Below are positions 37,421 to 48,985 of a DNA stretch of 64,000 nucleotides, in pieces. This DNA is from Albifimbria verrucaria (taxonomy: Eukaryota > Ascomycota > Sordariomycetes > Hypocreales > Stachybotryaceae), in contig JAHREC010000013.1 in assembly GCA_020081605.1 (NCBI GenBank), forward strand, positions 1,054,001 to 1,118,000. The letters are read 5' to 3'. A program made the translations under genes and the position numbers. Position 1 is the stretch's first letter, and every line of letters begins with the position of its first letter. The notes under the pieces are model-generated. The model was given only the letters and a program-made list of their open reading frames with translations. It ran no database searches and was not told where the DNA came from.

Positions 37421-38800
37421 ATGCCCGTCATTCAGCCCCTCGCGGGCGACTCCAACGAGGCCCCGAGGCAATTCAGCCAACCCTCGCGTAAGGGTAAGAA
37501 GGCATGGAGGAAAAACGTCGATGTGACCGAGGTTGAGAAGGGTCTGGTGGAATTGAATGAAGAAATCATTCAAGGGTATGTTTCTCTCTCTGCCCCAGTC
37601 ACTCCGGAGCGAATTCTGAGTCCTTCTAGTGGTGTCATCAAGGAGAAGCCGTCCTCCGAACTTTTCATGATCGATAGCAAGGAGATCCCGCCCTCTCAAG
37701 AAAAACCCCAAGCATGTCAAGAAGGGACTCAAGGCCGATGAGATCCTCGCCCAACGCTCCGCCGTCCCTGCCGTTTCCATGCGAAAGCGTCCCGCCGAGA
37801 AAACCTCCGACGGAATCGTCCCCGCAAAGCGTCACAAGGCTGGCTGGGTCTCTCAGAAGGAACTCGCTCGTCTCAAGAGAGTCGCCGATGGCCAGCACGA
37901 CACGACTGTGGCGACCCGAGATGCTACCTACGATGTCTGGGATGCCCTGTAACGACAAAACAGCCGGATGTCAATGACTTTATTCCCGAAGAAGTAAAGG
38001 CCAAAGCACCAAAGTCCATGAAGAAGGAACCCATCTCGTTGCTGGCAAACGGAAAGCGAACTCGCGCCGTGCCAAAGCCATCAGGCGGATACAGCTACAA
38101 CCCCGTGTTCACGGAGTATGAGGAACGTCTGAACGCCGAGAGTCAGAAGGCACTGGAGGCCGAGCAAAAGCGTTTAGCGGCCGAGGAGGAGGAGCGCCGG
38201 AAACAGGAGGCAGCTGCGCGGTCAGCGGCTGAGGCTGAGGCTGCTGAGGCCCGCGCCAACATGTCAGAGTGGGAGGAAGATTCGGAATGGGAGGGATTCC
38301 AAAGCGGTGTCGAGGATGACAAGCCCTCCACCAAGCGGCCGCAGCGCAAAACACAGGCTCAGCGCAACCGCATCAAGCGCAGAAAGGAGGAGGAGCGCCT
38401 GGCCAAGCATAAGGCCGCCTTGAAAGCTCGTCGTGTGCAGGAGCAGCGCATCAAGGAGCTCGCCGCCGAGATTGAGGAGCGGGATCAGAACAAGGCCCTC
38501 GCTCTGGCCGCCGCCCAGGAAGCCGCCGGCTCCGACACGGACAGCGAGCTCGGCGACCACAAGCTGCGCCGGAAGCAGCTTGGCAAATTCAAGTTGCCCG
38601 AGAACGACCTCGAGCTTGTCCTCCCCGACGAGCTGCAGGAGTCGCTGCGCCGGCTCAGGCCCGAGGGCAACCTGCTCAAGGACCGCTACCGCAGCATGCT
38701 GCTCCGGGGTAAGGTCGAGGCCCGCAGGCACATTCCCTTCAAGAAGCTGGCCAAGAGGAAGACAACGGAGAAGTGGACATACAAGGATTTTGTTATTTAA
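37421..38800 (+). CDS. NOP53: Ribosome biogenesis protein Nop53 (GLTSCR2 family)
   Basis: Nucleolar factor that in yeast recruits Mtr4/exosome to pre-60S particles for 5.8S/7S processing. About 440 aa, very rich in Lys, Arg and Glu. N-terminal SRKGKKAWRKNVDVTEVEKGLVE is the family hallmark, then ELFMIDSK, KKNPKHVKKGLKADEILAQRSAVPAV, and, after low-complexity coiled coil, GKFKLPENDLELVLPDEL, LRPEGNLLKDRYRSMLLRGKVEAR and KYKDFVI-like KWTYKDFVI at the end. Intron 37576-37629 (54 bp) has no in-frame stop. Frame breaks near 37698 and 37950. Start ATG 37421 immediately precedes the conserved part. Convergent with NDE1. Confidence 0.9.
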
Positions 38801-39121
38801 AGCTCTATGGGATAATGTGCATTTGTTCAAAACGCGCGGTGGTAGACGCATATCAGGCAAGGTTGAGATACCACCCTTCTTCAATTACAATAGATCCAAG
38901 CGACCCTTGCATGCTTCCGGTGCCACGCTTCTACACATAGGGGTAGTAGTATTATAACACAGCACAAGTCTTCTTTCCAAACCCAGCTCCAAGGAACATT
39001 CAGTTCTCAAACACTGTAACAGCTAGTCTTCATCAAATCGTATCAATCGTGTGTCGATTTTTGTCGACGCACGTATATACATATATATATATGTCTGCTC
39101 TTGCCGGTGGACTTGCAATGA
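38801..39121. other. Convergent 3' flanks NOP53/NDE1
   Basis: About 320 bp. Contains an (AT)n dinucleotide tract at about 39071-39092. No gene. Confidence 0.6.
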
Positions 39122-41246
39122 TTAGAAGCTCATGAGATCTAAAACATGGGTTAGTGTCATATGTCTTTAATAGATCAGGGGTGAACAAACCTCGGCCAAA
39201 CAGTCCTCTCTTCGCCCAATCCATGGCCATCAGAACTCTAGTTCGGAAGCTTACGCTCTGCGCAAAGTACACGGATCGCCAAGCATACACAGCCCACAGG
39301 CCACCTGCGAAGCTCCAGCCGTCACCCAAGTCGAAGACAGCCGAGTTGCCCACGTATGCCAGGCTGCCCAGGTGCTTGTACTCGAAGGCCTTGTAAACAG
39401 CGGCATCAACGTCACCCTCTCGAATCTCGTTGGCCGCAAGTCCGTCCGACAGCTTGGCCATCTTGTTGAACTTGTGGGCCAAGTACAAACCCTGCTGGTG
39501 CGCGCGCTGCGCCGTTGCCGGCAGGGAGGTCAGCTTGTTGTCGATCTGCCCCAACAGCTCCTCAACTCGCCAAAGTCGAGCGTGCCAGACTGGTCCTTGT
39601 CGAATTCAGAGAAGAGCTTATCGAGTCGCTTGAGGTGGTTGACGGCCTGGGGAAGCGCTTCTTAACATCCTGCGCGACTTGGCGCCAGTCGTTGAAACCG
39701 AGCTGCAGCGTTTCAGGGTCTTTGCCGTGCTTCCAAGCCAGGGTACGCAGGAAGGATACAATGTGGTCGGCGACGTTGTTTTGCACCGTTGAACAATCTC
39801 CGATAGCATAAACGTCACCCAAAGGGGTACCGTTCAGACGTAGATGAGTGTCTGTCTCGAGCGCATGACGGTTGGTTTGGGTCTTTCCTAGCTTCTTGGC
39901 GATAGTCTGGCAGAGGGATGTCTGGGCAACGCCAGTAGACCAGAGGCAGAAACCAATTGGAAGCTCCTTGGTAACCACGGTTCCGTCGTCCGACTTTTGA
40001 GTAAAGATAATCTTGTCGGACTGAACCTCCTTGACTCTCGAATTGGTAAGAACGTCGACCTGATCGCGAGCAAAGCGCTCCTCGGCGTATTTAGAAACGG
40101 TCTCGTCGTACGTGTTCAAGATGTGGCCACGGCTCTGGATGATGTGTACAGAGATTTCGTTGCGAAGGACTCGAGGAAAGTGCTGGGTAAGATCCTCGTT
40201 CAAGAGATCAAAAAGTTCAGCAGCGAACTCAACACCAGTTGGACCACCACCGCTGACGACGAAGGAAAGGAGCCGGCGCCTCTCAGCATCAGACGTTGTA
40301 GGCAGGCACGCCAATTCCAAGTTCTGAATGAGCTGGTTTCGGATCTTGCGGGCATCATCGATGTCTTTCAAGAAGAAGGCGTTCTCGAGGCCCTTGACGC
40401 CGTGGGGTTGGTGGTAGAGCCAACGCCAATGACGAGCTTGTCGTAGGGGACGTAGAACCTGACTTCCTTGCCCTGAGCGTCTAGTTGAGACACCTCAACC
40501 AGTTTTTCCGAGAACTCGACATCCTCTGCCTTGGCACGAACAAAGTGGCCATTGACACGAGCGAGGACACGACGGATCGGTTCGACCAAGGAGCGCATTC
40601 CCAAAGTGCCTACGGTGGCAGAGGGCAGCATGGGGGTGAAGAGGAAGTAGTTGGTGGGTGAAATGACGGTGACATGGTAGTCGTCTGGGTTCAACTCCTT
40701 CAGCAAGGCAACAGAGCCCCAGCCACCACCGAGAATGACAAGCTTGGGCTTGTCCTTGGTCTTCTTGCGTTCGGGCTCGTCGTCGTCAAGGTAGACTTCT
40801 GCAATGGGCAGATTCTTAGGGCCGCCACGGCGCGGTTGCAGGGCGAGCTGAGACACGTGGATGTCGTTGTGGGTAGAGTGCTCCTTATAAGTACTGGCAT
40901 CGTAAATGAAGAAACCAACGACGCCAACTCCGAGGACCGCGACGGAAATACCCAACCAAGCTGCGGCTCTGTAGACGACGCTCAGCAGCCACGGTTTGGG
41001 GCGCGGAACCTGCGGCTCTCCGGAAAGGGCCCTGGTGAAGAATTGGCTAGGTAGGACATTCCGCGAAGCTGAATTGCGAGCCGTCGGTCGAGAGTTGAGC
41101 TGGTGTAGCAGGCGAGCGCGACTTGTAGAGGATAGGTGAGTAGCGAGAGTGGGCGAAAGTGGGCGAGAGCTGGCAAGGACAGCGCGCGAACGAGCACCGG
41201 CCAGGCCAAGCCTGCTGATGGATGAAGGGCGCATCATGGCGCTCAT
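39122..41246 (-). CDS. NDE1: External alternative NADH-ubiquinone oxidoreductase with EF-hand
   Basis: Rotenone-insensitive type II NADH dehydrogenase of the inner mitochondrial membrane, oxidising cytosolic NADH. An Arg/Ser-rich targeting leader of about 75 residues and one membrane anchor (WLGISVAVLGVGVVGFFIYD) precede the first dinucleotide fold (LVILGGGWGSVALL). A second fold follows (FVVSGGGPTGVEFAAEL), then YAIGDCS. An inserted EF-hand (FSEFDKDQSGTLDFGELRELL) resembles the calcium-responsive external enzymes of Neurospora and plants. A 52-bp intron (39139-39190) leads to the true end, LFGRDLMSF. Frame breaks near 40395 and 39567. About 690 aa. Start ATG at 41246; a nearby second Met is equally possible. 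Confidence 0.92.
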
Positions 41247-42049
41247 CTGTGCTGCTCAAAGGCGTGGTGAGGGATTAGAAAAAGCAAACGGTGGGCGCAG
41301 GAGCTCAGCTTGAAGCTTGTGCCAGCATTCCCTGCCCCCAGGCAAGCAAGCTGCAAGAATGCAAGCCAGGCAAATCTAGACTGATACTTGGTGATGAGGA
41401 CGATAACACGCGATAATTGAACAGCAAGGTAATCAATCCAGTCGCAGACAGGACCTTGAAGGACAGTGAAGCAGTGGTGAGGAAAGGCCAAGGATGATGG
41501 ATGCGTGCGTTCGGAAGCTACCTCACAATATGTAACTGAACTTATTTAATTGCCCAATAGTGGCGTCATAGGTGACTTCGCCGAAGAACCGACGGCCTGG
41601 CCTGCGCTGCACCAATCCCTAGGCTTGCGCTGCACTAAGGGCCTGTAGGTAACCACTGGTTCTTGGTTTCTAGGGCCCCGGTGCAGCGCTAACCTGCAAC
41701 TGGCCAAGTGTACAGTACAGTGGCATCAATTACGTCGCCATTCACCGAATGTCCGCCCTCCGGCAATCCGTAACACGCCGCATCCACTTCACTCATGGCC
41801 TTCACGGCAATCCCGGTCCGAATATATGAGGTTTTTTCCTCCTGTCATGGGCAAAGTTGGAAATTAATGGGGATCTCATGCGCTTGGTTTGACGGCACCA
41901 TGGTAGTGCTCACCGGTTACTTGTCTCCATCTTGCATCCGTAATTCCGTCTCAAGTTCCGGAATGCCTTCATATCGTGTTTCTACATTGCATGGTACTTT
42001 ATATAGGCTATATCCAAAGGACAACCCACTGGCTCACGTTCCTGTCGCT
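41247..42049. other. Intergenic, NDE1 promoter side
   Basis: About 800 bp between the NDE1 start and the end of the uridine kinase gene, both minus-strand. Plus-strand open frame 41795-42352 is mostly antisense to the uridine kinase gene and is not called. Confidence 0.5.
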
Positions 42050-43848
42050 TTAGCATCTGAAGTACCGGCTTTCAATCCACCGCGGCTCCTGGTCCTCCAG
42101 AATGTTGCACACCACGACCGTGATTTCCGGGAACACCGTCATCAGCCGGTGCAGGCCAAGCCGTCCCGCCGAGTATGTTGCCAACACGATCCTGTCCAGC
42201 GCCACTCCGTGGTCTACCAGCACCTGCACGGCCATGAGTGCCGCTCCTCCGCTCGCCATCTGCGCATCCAGCAGCAGCACACTCTCGTGCTCCTGCATGT
42301 TCTCCGGCAATCTCAGATAATGAAGCTCTGGTTCGCCTGTTCTCAAGTCTGACTGGATCAACATGCGTCCCGTTCTGCAGTCTGGGATCGTCTTGCGCAG
42401 TGCTGTTTCAAATGCAGATCCTCCTCGGAGCACAATCACGGCGCTGACTTCTCCCTTAGGCTCCAGCCCCTTATACTTGTAACCCTGAGGAGTTTCGATG
42501 ACCGCTTCACGGAAGTGAACATTGTTCAGAGCCCTATTAGTATTCGCGTCAGTACTCCATTACCACTATCCGAATTGTTGCTGGCATACTGTTCCATGAT
42601 CAGACCTGCCAACCGGTCAAAGTAGAAAATAAAGTCCTCGGCCGAGGTGTCGATATCGTGCAGGATCGTGTTCATGAACTTGAGCTGCGGGGTGTCGTCC
42701 AGTACAATGACTCGCTTCGACATAGGCTCTTCCTTGGCTGCAGCCTCCAGTCTTGACAGAGCCTCGCGGTGATGTCTCGATTTCTCAAACAACTTCCTCT
42801 CGATGAATTGGACCATCATGTCTTGAAGATTTAGCATGTTTCAAGTGACACGACATGAGAAGATTTGGATAGCTTACCCAAAGCCACGCGATTCTCAATA
42901 CCGCGAGGGACAATGAGATCTGCGACTTTCCTCTGCGGCTCAACATACTAACATGCAGGTGTTACACAAGCGGGGAGCGCCGGAGAGATGTCTTGGATCA
43001 CTTACCTTTTCAAAGTTTGGCTTGACGAATCCAAACCATTGCTTGATGCATCCTTCAATGTCGCGTCCTCGTTCTCGTACATCTCGCACAACTACCATTT
43101 CATTGCTTAGCGGCGGGTTTTGCATCTATTCTACGCTGGACTTACTTCTTCGTGCGAGACATGTGTCACCATCCGCTTCGCAGTAGATCTAGCCAATCGT
43201 TAAGGGCCGGCCTTTACGGACCAATAAGAGGGCCACTTACACCCATGTCTAGCAATTCAAGAACCCTCGGATCATAGAGGGCGAAGATACCCTCGAGGAT
43301 AAGAACGTGGGGTGAGTAGATGGACGTCGTATGATCCAAGCGAGCGTGCTTGGCGAATGAGTAGACGGGGATTTCTGCTCGCTTTCTGAGTCAAGGCGTC
43401 AACAAGTGTCCATCATCCTTGGCTCGGCATGTTCATTACCCAGCTTTCAGATCTCGGAGTCGATCAACCAGGATGTCGAAATCGATAGCCTACAGATATG
43501 CCAATGAGTAACATGTCTGCCGAGAACATCATCAGGGCGCGAGTACCTCGGGCGAATCGAAATCATACTCGTTAGCAAAGGCCAGCTTGGATTGTTCCGG
43601 CGTCAATGGCTTGTAGAAGGAGTCCTGGTGTCAAGTCAGTGAAGCGCCGTGGGGTTCTGATGGCTGCGGGGACGTGCCATGGAGAGGATGACAACCCATG
43701 GCAGGTTGAGCTGCTTCACGATGGCCTGAGACACGGTCGACTTGCCCGAGCCAGAACTTCCAGCTACAGCGATGATGCTAACGTCTGCCCATGGCGGCGC
43801 ATAGTATGCCCGCTTCTGTATCGTGACATGGCTCTCGAGTTGTGACAT
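42050..43848 (-). CDS. URK1: Uridine kinase/uracil phosphoribosyltransferase fusion
   Basis: Pyrimidine salvage enzyme. Exon 1 (MSQLESHVTIQKRAYYAPPWADVSI) carries the P-loop GSSGSGKSTVSQAI, then VVILSMDSFYKPL, ANEYDFDSPEAIDFDIL, HVLILEGIFALYDPRV, GRDIEGCIKQWFGFVKPNF and IVPRGIENRVAL of uridine-cytidine kinase. After a linker, KFMNTILHDIDTSAEDFIFYFDRL, RGGSAFETALRK, the PRPP-loop-like LLLDAQMASGGAALMA and a C-terminal RYF form the UPRT-like domain. At least seven short introns; the first (43625-43677) appears to be GC-AG. In many such fusions the UPRT half is inactive; here DAQMASGG departs from the usual DPMLATGG, so the same may hold. Start ATG at 43848. Confidence 0.87.
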
Positions 43849-44842
43849 TTCCGACAAATATAGCTAAATCAATGGTAAGGCAAAGTAAGACAGGACACCC
43901 AGACGTTCTCGGATGCAATAATTGAACCGATGGTAAAAATTCACTGTATCAATAATCCTAGGTCGAAGCAGATGACAGACTCATGCAATCATAAGGAAGA
44001 ATAACGCCGGTTTGGTAGTGAGTGAGAGGAGCTCGCGTGATGTCCCAAGAAAAAGTGTGCAGCGAGAGCGACTACCAGGGATTGATGACGCAGATCCCCG
44101 CCAACAGCACTCTCGATGAGGAAGCCCGGTGCAGTATTAGAGGGTGCAGGTGGGCAGATCTTGAAGGGCACAGTCGTCGTCGACTGAGATGTGTGATAGC
44201 AAAAAGGTTGAAGCACCCAGGATAATGAGGTCGGTATAAAAAAGGTACATGGGGCAAAAGGTACTTGCACCCTGGGCTGGAAGTGGAAAGCCTGCGCTTG
44301 ACTGATAAGCATCGGCTAGGGTTTTGTTCCACTTCTCATCGCATTATGAAAGCTCTCCGGCCGACTTACACCAGCTGTGATTTTCTCTCTCCCTTTCTTT
44401 TTATTTTATTTTATTTTTCTTTGTCTGATTCATTCACACACATCGCAAATCTCCGGATTCGTTCAGCTCAATCATCGGCTGGTTGCGCACACCAATCCGT
44501 CCGTTGCCCTGTTCAGCTCAGGGTCTCGGTACCGGCCGAATCCGACTGACACCCTGCAGGTGGGTTGGGTGGTCACGCTTCACCTACAGGTACCTCTTGG
44601 CTTATCTTTGAGGAGCTCCATGTCTAGACCATAGGCACCTACTGTCTCCTCCACGTACCGAGAGAACGAGGTGCACTTCGTCTCACCACCAAGTTGAAAC
44701 GCTCTGTCATGTGTCTTCGGACTAGTCCAGACGAAGGATGCCTCTCCTTCCATATGCTGGTATAACTTTAGTCTAAGCTTTCCCAAACTCCCGTGTCCTG
44801 CAATTTTCAGCGTCTCTGGCTGCCATATCATACAAACATGAA
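43849..44842. other. Intergenic region with T-rich tract
   Basis: About 1 kb: promoter of the uridine kinase gene and 3' flank of CWC2. A (TTTTA)n pyrimidine-rich run lies at about 44395-44420. Open frames at 43989-44332 (-) and 44580-44831 (-) show no motif. Confidence 0.5.
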
Positions 44843-46148
44843 TTAATCGCTATCATCGTCGCTCCCATAACCAACAAGAGATGCCATGGGCTTCGCCTCT
44901 TTGGTACTTGCGACCTTCGCGCCGACGTTTTGTTTCCTGAGTGCCGCCAGTGTTGAGCTGGACAGGATACCGTCGGCCTCAGCCTCCTTTGGAGGTGCTG
45001 GTAAAAGCGCTGGTTGACCATCTTGTGATTGTCCCTCGCCTTGCCCTGTTGTCGATGGGTCTGCTCCTTCCAATTGCAATTGCCTTCCCTCCCTTGAGAC
45101 CTATACCATAGCTCATCTGGCGCCTCATACCCATCAAGTCCATAGCTGCCTTCGATGCGCCTCCTTTTCTTCGCGTCGGGGTCCCGCCCTTCCAGCTCAG
45201 CCACGTATGCAGCTGGCAGCGCAGCACGGATCGCTTCTGCTGCTTGCTCTTCTATTCTTCTGGCCTCTCGTTTCTGCGCCATCGGGTTCGGATCCGCTGT
45301 CGCCCAGCGCACATTCAGAATCTCGTCGTGATCCAACGACTGGTGCGCCATCGCCTCCTTCGCAAACTCGGCATTCGCCTCATTCGAGTATGTGATGAAC
45401 GCTACACCGCGGTTGTTCAATACTCGGATTCGCTCAATCTGACCCCATTCCGCAAAGTGGCGTGCTACAATCTCTTCAATATCGTCCGTCACGTGTATTC
45501 GGCCGACGTAAATGGTGCGATTCTGCCTATTGAAGCTGCCAACACCACCCATATCGTCTCTGTAGTCTCCAAACTTTTCTCGTCCGAAACAATCGACATT
45601 AGGGGTGAAGATATCGGTCACCGCGGGCAGCCGATGTAGGTATAGGCAGTCGCTTCCTTTCGAACACAACCCGCGCGAGAACTACTAATGTTAGTGAAAT
45701 TAGATATTCCAGTGCTTTGTTGATGATTCTCACCTGTAAACAGAAAAACGATCCAGACGTGTTGTCGGCTTTGGTGTAGCCTGAATCCTCGGCAATATTG
45801 CAACGTCCTTTAGCATGTGTTTTGTTGGCTTGTGTGTCTCTATCTCCTCCAGACCATTTGTTGTACCAAATGCTATTAGACAGCAGGTTAGCAGCTGATC
45901 ATGTCGTGATGGGGAGCCATGGGGCAACTTACTTGAAAATCACACCAGTCTGGGGGCGGCTCTGAAGTGACCGTTGCCGGATCTACTTGAACTCGGGCTG
46001 GCTTCCGCTTCTTCTTGCGAATAACTTTCCGGACCTTCTTGGCGGGCTCGACATCTTGCGCGACGTTTGCAACAGTTAGATCTTGCTCATTGCCATCATC
46101 GCGTGGGCCATCCACAATGGCAGTTTGGAGCTCCTCATCCGCCATCAT
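44843..46148 (-). CDS. CWC2: Pre-mRNA splicing factor Cwc2 (RBM22-like)
   Basis: Spliceosome component that contacts U6 snRNA and helps form the catalytic core. A Lys-rich leader (VRKVIRKKKRKPARVQVD) is followed by QTGVIFNIWYNKWSGGDR, the Torus/zinc-finger unit GRCNIAEDSGYTKAD...FFCLQFSRGLCSKGSDCLYLHRLP, and an RRM with RNP2 TIYVGRI and RNP1-like RGVAFITY. A flexible acidic tail ends GYGSDDDSD. Introns 45873-45932 (60 bp) and 45682-45733 (52 bp). The G run 45952-45956 (five, expected four or seven) and a point near 45075 break the frame. About 390 aa. Divergent from GID8. Confidence 0.92.
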
Positions 46149-46736
46149 TCAAGACTTATGGACAGCAAGCGTGTCCCTATAAGTGCAATATTAAAATGAC
46201 GCCGCCTGCAGAGAATGGTTTGGTTTTAAAGAAGTTGGCGTGGTTGTGTCGCGAAAAGCAATGCGAAGCACGGGCTGGTTGTATCGTAGGATACTTTGGC
46301 GGCGATAGCGAACATTGGAAATTCTGCCACTGTATGCCGCCAACGTCAAGGTCCAAGTGGGCCGCCTGCGCTTCCCACCGTAGCTGACCTAAGCAGACCT
46401 GTCAGAGGCCTCGGATCTGAGGCAGTAAACTAGAGCTCAGGTGGGGTCCTCTGATGGCACATGATTGGTTCTCAGCTGGTCATTCATATGGACGGTCAAG
46501 GTCAAGACTTCGTCCCACCAGAGCTTTGCGTTTTCTCTTTCTTTCTTCACTCTTCATTTTTCATCCTTACGTCGACACTGGCAGCCTCGCAGCTCCTTGG
46601 TCTGACCGTCAAATGCGTTGAGTTTTCAAATCTGCTTTGCTTCTTGCAGCTAGAGGCAGGCTCTTGGCTTTTGCCATCTCGTCAAAGTCCTCGAATTGTC
46701 GGCTGGGCATCCTATCTGCTTCCTCTGCACACCACC
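46149..46736. other. Divergent promoter region CWC2/GID8
   Basis: 588 bp between two start codons on opposite strands; C/T-rich tract (about 46530-46560) towards GID8. No gene recognised. Confidence 0.5.
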
Positions 46737-47952
46737 ATGGTGAGCAACACCTTGCCCTAGGCATGCGATGACGCTCTAGGTTGGTCTTGAGGCTTACCGA
46801 GATGTTCAGAACTCGTCAGCCTCGACAGCTACACCTTTCAAACACGCCTTTGACAGGCGTGTTGAGAAGGTCAAGTCGCCCAAGAGGTACGTTGCACTAG
46901 TCTTTCCTTCGCACATTTCACTCTTCCTACATGATGATCTTCATATCAATGGGAATCTCTCCTAGCATTCCATGCGGATACACGATATTTAACTTCTTTT
47001 ACCTGACACACGTGTTACCTCCTCTGCTCTTGCTGCATATGTCTATGCGAACCAAGGCGCTAACCACATGCTATAGTGACATCAATGCCTTGATCTTGGA
47101 CTACTTGACCATGGAAGGCTACCCCAATGCGGCCGCGAATTTCTCCAAAGAAGCCAACCTGCAGCCACTTCAAGAGAGTGCGTCTATCCAGGCTAGGCAA
47201 GACATTCAAAACTGCATTCATAGTGGCGATATACAGTCTGCTATTGAGACCTTAAACGAGCTTGACCCAGAGGTATGTTCTCATTTTTCTTTTATCTTCG
47301 CACTCAACACTATCTCCCTCACATGATTAAACATCGAGTTATACATGCACCACGCATAGGATCTTCGGATCCGTGGATGAGAAACAACCACCATTTTATG
47401 ATCAGTCTTAATGCCATAATCACTTTTTATCGCCTAGCTATCCGTAAGCATGGGTCTAACTGTGAGAATAGATTCTTGATAATGATAGGGCACTGCATTT
47501 TTCTTTGCTTCGGCTCCAACTGGTTGAGCTCATCAGGTCATGCAACGCCTCCGGAGGTGACATTACCCCAGCGTTGAACTTTGCTACCAATCAGCTGGGA
47601 CCTCGAGCGCCCACCAATCCCAAATTCTTGGAAGACTTGGAGAGGACAATGGCATTGCTCCTTTTCCTCCCGAGAACTTGGAGCCTCAACTTGCCTCACT
47701 GCTCGACCCAGCGCTTCGGCGTGAGGCGGCAGCCAGCGTCAATCAAGCTATTTTGGATAGGTATTTGAGGCGAAGGAAGCCGCAATACGTCAGCTTGTGA
47801 AAATGCGTGCGTGGGCCGAGGCCAGGGCTCGAGACAAAGGCGCTAGCCTCCCGGAGCGGCTTGATATTGGTATGCAGGGTGAGGAAGGTGACCGTCATCC
47901 ACGACAAGGGTCCAGTAATGAGAACGGACATGAGCCTATGATTACGATTTGA
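46737..47952 (+). CDS. GID8: GID/CTLH ubiquitin-ligase subunit Gid8
   Basis: LisH-CTLH scaffold of the GID E3 ligase (degrades gluconeogenic enzymes on glucose shift). The ATG stands alone in the first coding exon; after a 71-bp intron (46740-46810) the frame continues NSSASTATPFKHAFDRRVEKVKSPK. After a second intron (46887-47076) comes the LisH, SDINALILDYLTMEGYPNAAANFSKEANL, and the CTLH start (QARQDIQNCIHSGDIQSAIETLNELDPE). After a third intron (47273-47471) come ILDNDRALHFSLLRLQLVELIR and the CRA region, ending GHEPMITI. Frame breaks near 47677 and 47760. About 265 aa, normal for the family. Convergent with NDUFS4. Confidence 0.88.
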
Positions 47953-48280
47953 AAGCCGGCTTGGCTTAGTGGTTTGGTTTTTGTGTTTGGGCAATGATTC
48001 CGACCAGGGTTATTACGTTAGGAAATGTTTGTCTTTAGCGAGGCGTATTAGGATGGAGGATCAACATTGCTGGAACATAGCACAGTAACAACTCCGAAGC
48101 AATTCATCATTACACAACAGACAATAGGCGTATCGTAATACTGGTCACAGCTTATGTAGACGGGAAATATGAAACAGCATTCGCCCTCGCCTCTGATCAC
48201 GTCTCGTGCTTCTAAAAATCGAGTGCAATTGTCTCTAATATTATGTACATAACCGGCACCTCCAGTCTACTTTGCTCCGT
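47953..48280. other. Convergent 3' flanks GID8/NDUFS4
   Basis: 328 bp between two stop codons; nothing coding seen. Confidence 0.6.
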
Positions 48281-48985
48281 TTACTTGGTTCGGATATGCT
48301 TGAGCTTGCCTGGTGAATACAGGAAGTTGTTGGCATAGGCCTTGGGGGTGAACTTCCGCGAGTTGGGCTCCTGCACGTAGTACTCGTAGCCCTGCTTTTC
48401 GGCGAAGCGAATGGCATCTTCCTTGGTCTTGAAGTTGATGGCTGTGCCCTGCATGGCATCTCCAGAGGATTGCCATCCCATCAGCTGGTTCTCCCATCGG
48501 TGGCCCTTGCCGAGAACGTCCCAATCCATCCTCCACTTCTTGCCACGGTATTCTCCAGACTGCGTCGCGGGCTTGGCCTCTCGGTAAATACTGCTTCAAT
48601 TAGCTTTCTGTCACCATCTCATGCACAGAGGGCTCAGAAACCAACCGAACGGTTCGAGCTTGCAACTCCATAGGAGCACCGGAGATGGTGGCGGCAGGGA
48701 AAACATCCTCGCTGCCATCCTGGATTCGCTTGGGGACGGGAGAGAATGTTCTAAGTGGGTTAGATACACAGCAAAAGATGAAGCACGATCCGGGAGCGCT
48801 CACGAAGTCGCCTTGTCAGCGGGAATGTCGTAGTCTGGCTGGTTGGCGACCTTGGGCTCTGGAACGCTGCCAGTAGCCTGGGTGAGAGAGCTCTGGAAGC
48901 GTCGGGCGGCTGGGGCCGCGGCAATTCGAGAAGAGTTGACAATTCGCAGCATGCCGGCCGCGGCTGGTGTTCGGAGAGATGCCAT
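48281..48985 (-). CDS. NDUFS4: Mitochondrial complex I NDUFS4-type subunit (21 kDa)
   Basis: Accessory subunit of NADH:ubiquinone oxidoreductase that stabilises the N-module. Three exons (48804-48985, 48646-48750, 48281-48590) with introns of 53 and 55 bp give 198 aa with no frame break. An Arg/Ala/Ser-rich mitochondrial leader (about 30 residues) precedes [28 protein letters not shown] and the diagnostic [20 protein letters not shown], then [19 protein letters not shown] and a basic end, [12 protein letters not shown]. The acceptor at 48591 is chosen because it restores RTVRIYR exactly. Start ATG at 48985. Head-to-head with ATP17, 301 bp between starts. Confidence 0.94.
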
